A DNA stretch of 64,000 nt from the NCBI GenBank assembly GCA_033558025.1, contig JAUCEF010000001.1, positions 868,001 through 932,000 on the forward strand, read 5' to 3'. How positions within the stretch are numbered: the stretch's first letter is position 1; every line of letters starts with the position of its first letter. The position numbers and the translations under genes were made by a program. Origin of the DNA: Phytophthora sp. 'mugwort'. Lineage: Eukaryota > Oomycota > Peronosporomycetes > Peronosporales > Peronosporaceae. The notes beneath the pieces were generated by a model. That model was not told the origin of the DNA, did not search any database, and saw only the letters and a list, made by a program, of their open reading frames with translations. Shown piece by piece: positions 44,900 through 54,419 of this stretch.

Positions 44900-45840
44900 C
44901 ACCGCAAGGCGGCTTTCCTACTCCCACGTATTATCGGACTAGGGATACTCGCGCCACTTCACCAGATACTGGTCGACGCCCTCACACCTCCGGTGTTTCA
45001 CCAGCTTCTCCACATGGAAATACTGCTTCCCGTCACCTAGTAGGAGTGGAGGAGGCCGGAGTGGCCGTTGCTGGGTCGTAGCGGCTCGAGTTGACGCCGT
45101 CGACTGGTTCCGGGAACCTCGCGGGGGCGATGGCAAGTTGTCAGAGCCGTCTGGAAGTTCATCGAACGGATATGATCGTTTTGCGTGGCCGCCAACAGCT
45201 CCTGGAAGCGCGATTGGAGCGGGAGTTGCGCCAGGCGCCCGACGTCGACGCGGAGAGGCACCGCCTGTGGGCAAAGGTGGATCGCCTGGAGCAGGAGTTG
45301 ACGCAGTCTGAGGTGCGTGTCCGTCATTCGCTCGAAGAGCAGGTCGGGTCGATCCGTGATCTCTATGATCGCGTCTGACGCCTGGAGCGGCACCCGCCTG
45401 TCGAGCCTGCGAGGGCTGTTTCTGTTGCGCGGCCGCCTTCGACGCCTGTGAATGAGGAGACTCTAATTCGCGTGGTGCAGAGCGCTCTGCGTCGCTACAC
45501 GGGGTCTCAGGCAGACCCGGCGGAAGGCGCTCCGCCTCATGGTACGCTTTGAGCATGCCGACGTAGAACGTTGAGTGCGTCGCCATGGACGATGGCAGAT
45601 CCAGCGTGTAGGCGTTGCCGTGGACGCCAATGACTGTGAACGGCCCCACGATCGTGGCCTGCGTTTTGTGCTCCATACTGAAGACACTGCATGTATAGGA
45701 AGATTATTGGAATTAATAATACCAAATCCCCCATTTTAAACACTTATATGTTGTTGCGCTCATGGCGGTCACTGTTTTCCTCTTGTAGGTCCTGGACGGC
45801 TGCCATGGCGTCACGGATCGAGCACGGATCGCTTCCCCAG
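44900..45840 (-). pseudogene. Gypsy integrase C-terminus with chromodomain
   Basis: From about 45840: 'AMAAVQDLQEENSDRHERNN' and 'FKMGDLVLL' (shifted frame), then 45676-44939 with the SH3-like GPY region ('GPFTVIGVHGNAYTLDLP...STFYVGMLKAYH'), a Pro/Ala/Arg-rich linker, and a chromodomain start 'YFHVEKLVKHRRCEGVDQYLVKWREYP'. A TAG follows directly, after which 'SDNTWE' continues the domain in frame before a second stop. This marks a chromovirus-type element, in which the chromodomain steers integration to heterochromatin. Confidence 0.65.
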
Positions 45841-45849
45841 CCTCGATGA

Positions 45850-46209
45850 AGGAAAGAAGGTTTAACTCTTCATTGACAACGTCTTCCGTCATCACGGCCT
45901 CCCAGAGGCATTTGTCAGTGACAGAGACCCTCGGTTGTATCCTACTTCTGGCAACACCTGTTCAGACTTCTTGGTACGACGTTGGACATGTCCACGGCGG
46001 ACCATCCACAGACCGATGGTCAAACGTTAATGGGTTGCGGCACCCGCGTTCGCCGTTATCGTTGCCTCCGGCTTCTGATTTGAATGAGGGAAAGTCTGTC
46101 GTCGATGCCCGTTCTACGTTAATGGGTCGTGGCATCCGCGTACGCTGTTATCATTGCCTCCGGCTACTGATTTGAATGAGGGAGGGTCTATCGTCGACGA
46201 CCCAATGGG
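45850..46209 (+). pseudogene. Inverted piece of gypsy integrase catalytic core
   Basis: On the plus strand, opposite to its flanks, 45855-46020 encodes 'LFIDNVFRHHGLPEAFVSDRDPR' in part and, in a shifted frame, 'LGTTLDMSTADHPQTDGQT', the second-Asp and following region of gypsy integrase. Past 46025 it runs into two degenerate 92-base repeats. Flanking integrase parts lie on the minus strand. Confidence 0.6.
46026..46209 (+). repeat. Degenerate 92-bp tandem repeat
   Basis: Units 46026-46117 and 46118-46209, both starting GTTAATGGGT and sharing CATTGCCTCCGGCT-type and TTTGAATGAGGG blocks with scattered, largely C/T and G/A differences. Confidence 0.75.
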
Positions 46210-46557
46210 TCTCAAAGGCGTACGTCCGTTCGTGTCACAACTCTTCTTCACAGCCACCAGCCGTTCCATCTTGCTCAGCCGGCAAACGAAGACCAAGATG
46301 CCAGTATGGCCTTTCCCATCTGGCGGTAACGCGAATATGAAGTCATGCTCACCGAGCGCCAACCGCCAGCCGGAACCGGCAAGCTCATTAGTGGCGCTGC
46401 CGAAGCGGGCGAGGGTTTCACCCGTTGGCACGTCTCACACGTCTTGACGAAAGATCGGACCCACTTATACATATGGGGCCACCAGTCATCCCGTGCCACT
46501 GACGGGTACGTCTTTTCTCGACCCAAGTGGCCGCTAAGCGCCGTGTCGTGGGCCTAA
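46210..46557 (-). pseudogene. Gypsy integrase zinc finger and first catalytic block
   Basis: Frames 46526-46275 and 46431-46210: 'GHLGREKTYPSVARDDWWPHMYKWVRSFVKTCETCQRVK' in part is the HHCC integrase zinc finger; 'DFIFALPPDGKGHTGILVFVCRLSKM' holds the first catalytic Asp. It begins only a few bases past the gag stop, so the protease-RT-RNase H part is deleted. Confidence 0.65.
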
Positions 46558-47409
46558 AAAAGGATTTGGTGCCTCAGAGTGTCGTTGTTGGGCACGACAG
46601 TGGTTTTCCAGCAGAGCGAGGTGTACGGCCTTGTTGAAGGTCTTGGGTTGACGCCGGAAGATCTCCGTCCGTACCGGACCTGTGCGGACACCGTCCATGA
46701 ACACCGTGACCTTCACGTCCTCCGAGAGAGGAGCTCCGGCCATAGCCGCTTCCAAGTTTTGCAGTTCCATGACATAGTCTTGAAGGGCACATTTGCCTTG
46801 CTTGCATCGCAAGAACAGGGAGCGATGGCGGTACGCCACACTGGCCAACAGAAAATTCTTTCGGAATTCTTGTTCCATGAACGACCATGAGGTGAAATAC
46901 CGCGGAGACGAGATCTCTCGAGCCATGGCCCATGCACGTGCCCGACCTCCCAGGTTGGACAGGGCGAAGGCGACTTGAGATCTCGCATCATAGATCTGTC
47001 CCGCGCTCAGCGCGATCTCGATCTCGCGGATCTAGAAGACCAAGCTGGCCGACTCCTTCCCGTCGAGCTTGGGGACCGTCATCTTGACCGCATTCGTTGA
47101 CCCTTGTCGCGTAGCGAAGGTAACGGACTCCAGCGCAGCGGAGTGAGCTGCGCACTGGGCTTCTGCCTGTACTGTCGCGCGTGCAGCTTCTTGGGCCGCA
47201 GCGCTCACATATGCGATGAGCGAAGTCTCGTACTTGTCAAAACGCTCAACACGGGCTCTCTGTTCTTCCGCAGAGAGTGAGGGGAATCCAGCGAAAGCCT
47301 GCTCGCCTAGAAGGCTAACCATCGTCTCTATGGTGGCCCAGTGGGCGTCCAAGAGTTGAGGGAAGTCTTGGCGAGACGGCATTCGACTCCCTGAGTCTTC
47401 TGTACTCAA
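46534..47409 (-). pseudogene. Gypsy gag polyprotein, broken
   Basis: Two consecutive frames: 47409-47032 (MSTEDSGSRMPS..., helical N-terminus ending 'MTVPKLDGKESASLVF') and 46926-46534 ('FTSWSFMEQEFRKNF...LRCKQGKCALQDYVMELQNL'), the retrotransposon gag domain. A stop near 47032 separates them. The normal continuation into protease is absent. Confidence 0.65.
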
Positions 47410-47460
47410 AGAGAACTTGATTTCTGTAGCAATCCGCGACGGTCGCGGGATTGACTACAA

Positions 47461-47480
47461 GTGCTACCAGGTGTTACGGG
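47461..47480 (-). other. LTR edge and tRNA primer-binding site
   Basis: On the minus strand the LTR ends CCCCGTAACA at 47472 and is followed, two bases later, by TGGTAGCAC (47469-47461), complementary to an initiator-methionine-type tRNA 3' end. It lies about 50 bases before the gag ATG, as expected. Confidence 0.45.
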
Positions 47481-47734
47481 GGTCGCACGCACCCTGGCCT
47501 GTGAAGCGTAGCTTCTAACCAATATAGACGCCCTGCATCTCTGTCTTCTTATCGTACGAGGAAAGCCTGGCGTTCTTAGAGTCCGTGGGACAGGGTTCCC
47601 ACGACTTTCGAACTTCTAGGTTAGATTTTAACTGAGTCTTTATTAGCATCCCTACGTACTATAAAACTGCCTAATTAATGCATCCCCTAAGTCACCGGTT
47701 TCTCAATCTGTGGCTCTCAAGCCATGTCTCCTTC

Positions 47735-47789
47735 CTAAGTGCGATTCGTACCTAACTGTGTTTCTTGTCTAAGTGCGATCCGTACTTAG
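47735..47789 (+). repeat. Direct repeat CTAAGTGCGATYCGTACYTAR
   Basis: Two 21-base copies at 47735-47755 and 47769-47789, 34 bases apart, in the LTR-proximal region. Confidence 0.6.
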
Positions 47790-49650
47790 TGGTACATCCT
47801 CTCGTCTGCGTACCTAGTGAGTGGGCGTCCCATATTGTGTGGTTACACCAACTCGTCATGGGCATCCATCAGGAACACGCCCCATTACATACAGCCCTTC
47901 ACCGATTAAAACCGAACGCACACTTGTTTGCCATTGACCGCCGGGATCTGGTCTCGTATCTGCTTGGGAATGATGGAGGAGCCGGCTTCAGGCCGGGCCC
48001 GTGCTGAACGAGTATCACGACGGGGGGGGGGGGGGGGGGCACGGTCGCGCGGGGAGGGCTTCTGAAGCCGGGTGTCCCCGGAACCCAGACGACGCCGTGT
48101 GAAGCACCAAATTAACGACGGCGTCACTCATGACTCGAGTAACAAGACGCTGGTAGGCTGAAGGGTCGCGGCGAAGAGAGCTCAGAGCTCGAGAACCCGT
48201 CTCGCGAAAGGTAACAACACGCTGGGAGAACGGGAACGACCGTCTCGATGCGGCAAACGCGATCGAGATCGACTACTGCGTGAGAGCGCAGAGCGATGCT
48301 CAGACCCAGGGCCGTGATGCGAGCGAGGAGGCGAACGGGAGTACGCAGTCGAAAATGCCCGGGCTCCACGACGTCACGGGTGCGCCCAAGTCCGGGAGGC
48401 GATCGGGAGCGGTCAAACACGTTGGGCCGGGTCAGCGAGCTGGGGATGTCGACGCCTGGCGCCGGATCGCGATTGGCGGGGAAAGCCGATGAACGGCGTG
48501 GCGCTGGTCCTGACAATGGAACGGCCAGTTGTTGTTGGATGGACACCACGGAAGCCGACAGAACCGACAGTTGCGATCGAAGGGCGGTGTTGGTTGCGTG
48601 CTGCTCCAGGAGCAGTGCCTGCATGAGTGCCTCTCCCGAGAGACCGACCATGGGCTGGTTTGTTGACGGGCGCGTGGGTCAGGGCCTGGCCTTGCGTAGC
48701 GGAGGCCGGAACGGCTTTCACTGGTTGTGCGCCAGACGCTAGATGGGGACGCGAAGGCAGCGGCGTCGAGAACTGATCGCCTGGCGTCAAGTCGGCTTCG
48801 ACCCGGGTAAGGAGCGGCAGCTCGGCGTCGGCAGACTGGTGCATGGTGGTAACATCCGGTGATGCGTTGTCATCTTCGTGGTCCTGTACGCCATGGGTGG
48901 TGGACCACACTCCACGCATAGTCCGCCGAAACGACGGCCGTCTTCGTGCCGCGTGGGGTCACATAGACACCGCTTGAGAACCCAAATCCATTGTGGTAAC
49001 GACTATGCCCCAGGGACGGGGAAGGCATGAGCAAGATGCGTGCGCACGGATGCACGGTCGGTGACGACGAGGTGCTGAAAGACCGCCAGGCGGTGCCAAA
49101 ACAACGGGGCCGCCGTGTCGAGGGGAGGCCATGGTAGAAGCCCAACACGAACTCATCCCGTGGGTAGCTTGGCTGCGAGCGTCGACCGGCGGGACGGCGA
49201 CCACCTGGTGGTGCCCCCCAGTGTAGCTGCGGATGGCTACCATGCAGATGTAACCACAGCCTGGCTCCTGGAGCAGGTTGATGTCGTCCATGAGTGCTAT
49301 GGACGAAGCCGATCGGTAGTCGAGGACTCGTCGCGCAGCATCGCCACGAAGAACTGGGTGAACCGGAGAAAGCGAAAAACAGACAGCAACGGACGCTCCT
49401 GGAGCTCGCTTGCCAGATTGGGGAAGTCTGCATCAGACGCCAGTGCGGGATCCAGTACGACACCTCAACATGCTCGCGAAGGGACGGCAGGATGTCCTCC
49501 AAGCGCTCGCCAGGGAGAAGAAACGTCAGGAGGACCTGCCAGGCAGGTCGCTTCACGCCGTCAGCGTCGTCGAAGAAGGGGCCCGGGGCCTCGGCCCGGC
49601 GTTGGGGGTCGCCGCTCAGCGTGCATTAAAATATTCTCGCTGGCAGCCTG
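47790..49650. other. Unassigned G/C-rich, repeat-like block
   Basis: G/C-rich DNA between the gypsy LTR region and the right arm. Minus-strand frames at 48651-48124 ('SGEALMQALLLEQHATNTALRSQLSVLSAS', a coiled-coil start of the sort seen in gag proteins), 48919-48413 and 49556-48870 overlap frames on the other strand and show no domain I can name. An 18-G run lies at 48022-48039. Likely more retroelement debris. Confidence 0.35.
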
Positions 49651-50429
49651 ACTGCTTCTTCTTCGTGGAGCTCTGAGCTCGGTGCTGCTCTGAGCGCCGG
49701 GTGGCAAAACGGCGAATGACTGGCTCGCCGTTTGCCTCCGGTTCAGAAAACTCCGGTTGAGTTCTTCGCGGTTCTTCGTACTTAACCGCACACTTGCTTA
49801 TGACATTACTTACTCTCTGTCTTGCAACGATGACATTGTGTATGTTCTGTCGATATGGCTGCGTGCAGGCTTCAAAGAAATAAAATGCCATACCCGGGAT
49901 CGCTGATTCTACAGTAGGATCTACTTTTCGAAAGTGTGACTTAAGTCGTGTTGCGCGAAGGTTGATAGTAAAAAAAAACCAAGCCACATGCATTTAGGAT
50001 AATTCTATTATGCAATCCATAAGGTATTCAGATAATATAAAAATAATTCAGATAATGCTTTTTGATAACGTAACATTCAATAATGAGGCAACAGCAATAT
50101 AAGTATATCCGTTTAAATAGTGAGATCGCAACAGGGCCGTCACTCTTGAGGAGCGTTCGTGATGGTCAGCAGACGTCGTGTACTGTAGGGGGTAAAGTGA
50201 TCGCGTTCGTTGAACTGCAGTCTTTCCCAGCTCGCGACAATGGCACTGGGAATACCAATACGATGGACAGCCTCTACGGCTTAGAGGACTTTGGATTACT
50301 GATCATGCGGGACACCGAAAGTCGTATTCCTAGCATACGTAACAGCCTAGTTTTGTTGTGTTGAATATGGCTCAGCATAAGCGACATATAACGACCTACT
50401 TCTTGCTTTGTCACTCAGGACTCTCCGAC
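49651..50429. other. Intergenic region
   Basis: A/T-rich from 49960 to 50110, with no protein-like frame. It separates the transposon island from the right gene arm. Confidence 0.4.
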
Positions 50430-52193
50430 TTAGCTCGATGTGACTGTGTCAGCGACGGCCTGGATCCAAAACGCAACGGCCTTGGCACCAGGGTCGGGAA
50501 TGCCAGCACCAAACTCCTCACCGACGTATCCAGCGCGGCCGAACGCTTTCTTCGTAGAGATATGAGCCGTGGCCTCAGCACCTTCTTGGGCAGCCTTGGC
50601 AGCAGCTTTAACCAGCTCAGCGCCGGTCTTCGCGGTCGAGTTGTCAAGCGCATGAAGCGAAGGGACGAGAGCATCCACCATTGTGCGAGAGCCCTCCTTG
50701 GCACCGCCGTATTTCTGAATGGCGGTGATACCGGCCCGGAAAGTTTCAATCCATGCAGTAATGTCGGTCTCCGTGCAGTTCTCAAGGTGCAGTGATCCAG
50801 CAGTCAAGAAGATGACGTAGAGAACGCCGGACGTGCCACCAGCACTTCGTCCCACCGAGTCAGCAATTGCACGGAGGGTATGCGTAGCGTCATTCAGCGG
50901 GTAGTGAGCCTTGACGTCGGCCAGGATCGCTTCGGCGGCGTTCTTGAACGTGGTTCCGCAGTCGCCATCACCCACTTTAGTGTCCCAGTCCGTAAGCTGT
51001 GGCTCATTCTTGATCAGGGTATCGCACACAGCCAGAATGCACTTCTCGAGCAGAAGACCCTGGTTCGAGAGCTCAGCCGGGCGCTCGAATGTCTTGTGCG
51101 TATGAGCAGGGACTTCCGCATTGATGAACGGTCCAGAGATAGCTGAGTGCGAGACGTCGAAGGGCGAGTACGTCCACGCCGGCGCTGAGGTCGGTGCATC
51201 GAAGAATGCAAGCATCTCGGCGTCACCATTAGAGTTCCAAAGTGAAAGGGAGAAGCCAGCCATGTCCAACGCCGTCATGAAGGAGCCGACCATCACACGC
51301 TCGGGCTCAATGTGCTTGGCCCGAAGCGCCTCCACCGCGTACTTGGCCACGACATACAGCTCCATGCCCGTCGTCGACCCCAGGTTATTGACCATGAGCA
51401 CGGCCCTGCTGCCTGACTTCAGTGCTAGTCCCACAGACGTCTGATCCGTCGTGATCTTCTCTACCAGCATCTTGCATAGCGACGGCACGTCTTGCTGCTC
51501 GCACTTGGCCACTCCTGGCTCGCCATGGATGCCCAGTCCGACCTCCATCTCGTTGTCACCCCACTCCCTGGAATGATCCTCCTGTCCTGGAAGAGTGCAG
51601 GGTTTGATGGCCACCCCCATGGTGCCTAGCTTGCTCTCACCAGTCAGAGCGTTCACCATCTTAACAAGGCTGGCCAGATCTTTTCCCGCTTTAGCGGCCG
51701 CGCCGGCCAACTTGTGCACGAAGACAGTGCCGCTGAGCCCGCGGCGTCCAGCATTGGCGTTGACCACGGCTACGTCCTCTCCGACCACCACCATGTCGCA
51801 CTTGAAGCCCTCAGCCTTGGCCTGCTCTACGGCCAAGCCAAAATTAATGCGGTCGCCTGTGTAGTTCTTGACCACGACGAGACAGCCGTGTGGGCCAGCA
51901 GCCAGTCGAATGGCCGTGAGAACCTGCTGCGTCGAGGGCGACGCGAACACACCGCCGCACACGACGCCAGTGAGCATGCCCTGGCCGATGTAACCGGCGT
52001 GCGTGGGCTCATGGCCACTGCCGCCGCCCGAGATAAGCGCCACCTGGCGCTCGCGGATGGCCGCGTAGTCGCGGTGCAGCAGCACACGCTCGGAGGGCTC
52101 GAGCACCAGGTGCGGATGCGAGAGCGCCATGCCCTCCACCATGTCGGCCACGATACGGTGGCCGTCCTTCACGAGCTGCTTGGCCTTGGTCAT
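50430..52193 (-). CDS. DAK: ATP-dependent dihydroxyacetone kinase
   Basis: Single exon; ATG 52193 (MTKAKQLVKDGHRIV...) gives 587 residues, the usual full length; the longer in-frame start at 52316 adds no family sequence. The DhaK half (about 1-330) shows 'SGGGSGHEPTHAG' with the catalytic His, 'NYTGDRINFG' with the catalytic Asp, and 'GLGIHGEPG' with the His that binds dihydroxyacetone covalently. The DhaL half (about 385-587) shows 'KVGDGDCGTTF' with the Mg-ATP aspartates and 'GRSAGGTSGVLY'. The enzyme phosphorylates dihydroxyacetone (and glyceraldehyde) in glycerol catabolism or triose detoxification, probably in the cytosol. All key residues are present. Confidence 0.94.
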   Translation of the reverse strand: MTKAKQLVKDGHRIVADMVEGMALSHPHLVLEPSERVLLHRDYAAIRERQVALISGGGSGHEPTHAGYIGQGMLTGVVCGGVFASPSTQQVLTAIRLAAGPHGCLVVVKNYTGDRINFGLAVEQAKAEGFKCDMVVVGEDVAVVNANAGRRGLSGTVFVHKLAGAAAKAGKDLASLVKMVNALTGESKLGTMGVAIKPCTLPGQEDHSREWGDNEMEVGLGIHGEPGVAKCEQQDVPSLCKMLVEKITTDQTSVGLALKSGSRAVLMVNNLGSTTGMELYVVAKYAVEALRAKHIEPERVMVGSFMTALDMAGFSLSLWNSNGDAEMLAFFDAPTSAPAWTYSPFDVSHSAISGPFINAEVPAHTHKTFERPAELSNQGLLLEKCILAVCDTLIKNEPQLTDWDTKVGDGDCGTTFKNAAEAILADVKAHYPLNDATHTLRAIADSVGRSAGGTSGVLYVIFLTAGSLHLENCTETDITAWIETFRAGITAIQKYGGAKEGSRTMVDALVPSLHALDNSTAKTGAELVKAAAKAAQEGAEATAHISTKKAFGRAGYVGEEFGAGIPDPGAKAVAFWIQAVADTVTSS

Positions 52194-52462
52194 TTTCAGG
52201 TCGTGTATCACTATGACGCGGATTCCGAAATGACACATTGGATCAAGGATTTGATACGCATGAATCCGAAAGTGACTTGGCGTTTCTATGAGGAACCACC
52301 TTGAAGTTCCGCACAAGGACCAGTTAATAGCTATATTAATTGTTAAGTGTGGAGGCTGATATCAAACAGCATTAAAATGAATTCGACAGAAGGGATAATA
52401 AGCTTGTTCTCTCTCCGATATTAACGAACTAAAGGCTTCTGTGTCTGGGGACACACATTGGA
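52194..52462. other. Spacer with promoter of dihydroxyacetone kinase
   Basis: 269 bases; on the minus strand GTCATTTCGGAAT near 52222-52236 resembles an initiator about 30 bases before the kinase ATG. Confidence 0.35.
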
Positions 52463-53203
52463 TCAGTAGATGGTCTTGTCGTAGCTGCAGGTCTGGCGTA
52501 TGTTGCTGCTAATATCTGCAGGCATCGCGTAGACGCATTCGGTAGTGACGGACGACGCCACGTTGCAGCTATTGCCAACATACGAGTTTGCCTTCTTGGT
52601 GATAGCGCTCGTGGTGGACGAAGACTGAACGCGCACCGCCATCTTGTAGTTCCCGTAGCTCGCCTTTCGTGCCATGCAGAAATATGGCGAAAAGTCATTA
52701 ACACTGTCGGAGCTTTGGCCTGCAGCAGCGGCAGCTTGACTCAGCGGATACCGACCGACAGCGAGCATGTATGTGCCTTTGCCGAGCTGCCGGATCAAAT
52801 AGGAATCCTCTGCCGTCAACGAGCCGTCGGTGCGTCCGCGGCTGTAGTATGCGCTGTTGTCATCACCGGCATCGTCGTTGCTCGCGACGAAGGCGAGCGA
52901 GCCGTCCGTGAGCTTCTGGAACAGGAAAACTTGAGGATCAATGTATGCCGAGTCGCAGTCAGAGTTGACGTCCGAAAAGGTCGCGTTGTCTGCCGTCTCC
53001 ATCGACAGCAGGTCGATCTCCACAATGGCCGACGACGCGGTAATACTTAGTGTATACTGGTCCACCGTCACGTAGTTAGACTTGCGGAAGATGGTGCCGC
53101 TCACGATCTCCTTCACAACCGGAAGAGCAGCATCCGAGCACACCCACCATGACGCAGCTTGCATCAGCAACACCGCAACACTCGAACCGAATACGCCTTT
53201 CAT
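52463..53203 (-). CDS. Small secreted protein
   Basis: Single exon of 246 residues. It begins with a clear signal peptide (MKGVFGSSVAVLLMQAASWW..., likely cut after about residue 25, 'CSDA-ALP'). The mature part has five cysteines and a beta-rich, acidic middle ('SNDDAGDDNSAYY', 'GKGTYMLAVGRYPL'). There is no RXLR-dEER, LxLFLAK, elicitin or other effector motif. The pattern loosely recalls DVUA0089-type beta-sandwich domains of extracellular bacterial proteins, but I cannot confirm it. The function is unknown; extracellular location is well supported by the signal peptide. Confidence 0.75.
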   Translation of the reverse strand: MKGVFGSSVAVLLMQAASWWVCSDAALPVVKEIVSGTIFRKSNYVTVDQYTLSITASSAIVEIDLLSMETADNATFSDVNSDCDSAYIDPQVFLFQKLTDGSLAFVASNDDAGDDNSAYYSRGRTDGSLTAEDSYLIRQLGKGTYMLAVGRYPLSQAAAAAGQSSDSVNDFSPYFCMARKASYGNYKMAVRVQSSSTTSAITKKANSYVGNSCNVASSVTTECVYAMPADISSNIRQTCSYDKTIY

Positions 53204-53257
53204 ATTTGCCTAGAAATCTTCAGGAGATATCGTTCTTCTTGAGAGCTAGCTGCGTAA

Positions 53258-53273
53258 GAATTTATAAATGAGC
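53258..53273 (-). promoter_or_regulatory. Oomycete initiator-like element of the secreted-protein gene
   Basis: GCTCATTTATAAATTC on the minus strand, about 55-70 bases before the ATG, matches most positions of the oomycete Inr+FPR core. Confidence 0.45.
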
Positions 53274-53624
53274 GAGTGAGGAGACCAGTATCGCAACGTA
53301 CGAGACGTTGCATCCGGACGAAATGTGCGAGAATGTTCAGGGCAACAATAAACCACCTTCATGGCTAGCGGTTAACCTCATCAACCATAACTAAAACCGC
53401 CACGCAACCGCAACCTAACATGAACTGTTACAAACTCATCGCTACCATTGTCAGTTATGCCAGCTCCAATACTTGTCACTCATTCCTGAAAAAAAAACAA
53501 TATTCAAAATTCTGAAGCCAAGTGTCTATAAACTGTCCCCATACTTTTGCAGCAGCTTTTCCATCTCCATAGCCGCCCTGCATCTCGTGTGGTCCCCACT
53601 ACCTCGAAAATCTCCTCTCTGCGC
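53274..53624. other. Intergenic region
   Basis: About 350 bases between the secreted-protein promoter and the IMP3 stop, with an A8 run near 53490. I see no gene. Confidence 0.4.
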
Positions 53625-54179
53625 TCAGTTGCCTAGCAGGTCATAGTCGTCCAGCTTGTCATTGTACTTCATGATAGTCCTCTTAATCTTGGAGCTGTCC
53701 ACCCACGTCACAAAGTCCTCCATGGCACGGGCGACCAGAAAGGCCGGGTCGGTCACTACCGCGGGGCCCACACGGACATGACCCTGCTCCACGAACGTAG
53801 TGGCCTCCTTAATGCTCTCGGCCATTTTGACACGCACCATGACGACAGGAAGACGGCGGCGACAGAAGGCGGAGACGTTGACCTCCTCGGCCTTGAGCAG
53901 GCTCTTCTTGGTCTGAATGATCCCCATGTTGTAGAGCTTATCCAGCAGAGCCGAGGTGGTCTTGACGCGGTATGGATCGTCGGCTGGGCGCTTTTTGAGC
54001 CGTGCCACGACGCGGGAGATGTGGCCCACTAACCGGTTGTACTTGTGATACTGCTCACGGTCCGGGATGCGGTAGCGGCGGATCACCTTAATCTCGTGCA
54101 GGTTGTTCTCTTTCTTCCATTCCAGCAGATCCACCTTCTTCAGCAGCTTCTGCTCATGGTACTTAAGTTGGCGGCCCAT
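53625..54179 (-). CDS. IMP3: U3 snoRNP protein IMP3
   Basis: Single exon, 184 residues, the normal family length. 'GRQLKYHEQKLLKKVDLLEWK', 'VIRRYRIPDREQYHKYN', 'CRRRLPVVMVRVKMA' and the S4 RNA-binding domain end 'FVEQGHVRVGPAVVTDPAFLVARAMEDFVTWV' (in part), followed by 'SSKIKRTIMKYN', identify IMP3. The protein belongs to the Mpp10-Imp3-Imp4 complex in the small-subunit processome and helps the U3 snoRNA pair with the 18S precursor in the nucleolus. It is divergent from CBF5, with 240 bases between start codons. Confidence 0.93.
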   Translation of the reverse strand: MGRQLKYHEQKLLKKVDLLEWKKENNLHEIKVIRRYRIPDREQYHKYNRLVGHISRVVARLKKRPADDPYRVKTTSALLDKLYNMGIIQTKKSLLKAEEVNVSAFCRRRLPVVMVRVKMAESIKEATTFVEQGHVRVGPAVVTDPAFLVARAMEDFVTWVDSSKIKRTIMKYNDKLDDYDLLGN

Positions 54180-54385
54180 ATTGCTAGCACGTCGATAAGA
54201 AACGATTTGGCTGGTGGTTCATGGCGTTCGAAGTTACGTGAAGGGGGTACGCTCATACAAACACCAAGTGTGGCCAAGTGTACCCCTACTAATGTACGTA
54301 GCTAACACAATGTTACGTAGTCCACATGACGCCCCCACGACCAACGGATCTCTCTGTTATCGTAGCTCCTCGGCACCCTGGCTCC

Positions 54386-54400
54386 GGTCATTTTCAATTG
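54386..54400 (+). promoter_or_regulatory. Oomycete initiator/flanking element of CBF5
   Basis: GGTCATTTTCAATTG lies 20 bases before the CBF5 ATG and is an almost complete match to the oomycete core TCATTYY..CAWTTT. It sits in the 240-base IMP3-CBF5 divergent promoter. Confidence 0.5.
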
Positions 54401-54419
54401 GCAGCGTAACCCCCTTATC

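Larger units (their letters stand above)
44880..47700 (-). mobile_element. Ty3/gypsy chromodomain retrotransposon, deleted and rearranged
   Basis: Reading leftward: LTR edge at 47472, primer-binding site at 47461-47469, gag, integrase zinc finger, an inverted integrase-core segment, integrase C-terminus and chromodomain. Protease, reverse transcriptase and RNase H are missing between gag and integrase. The 3' LTR is not found; the left end abuts copia sequence at about 44870-44885. The right limit inside the LTR is approximate. Confidence 0.6.

Noticed and set aside
45091..45378. Plus-strand coiled-coil-like frame 'LLEARLERELRQAPDVDAERHRL'
   Set aside because: It looked like a gag coiled coil, but the minus strand in the same place joins the recognisable GPY region and chromodomain, so this is probably a compositional shadow of the linker.
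48870..49556. Minus-strand frame of 228 codons
   Set aside because: Trp/Ser/Pro/His-rich, with equally long frames in other phases and on the other strand; no domain. Kept only as part of the unassigned block.
51714..52304. Plus-strand frame of 196 codons
   Set aside because: Antisense of the dihydroxyacetone kinase gene.
52463..53203. Secreted protein as an RXLR or CRN host-translocated effector
   Set aside because: It has a signal peptide, but no RXLR-EER or LxLFLAK motif in the expected position.
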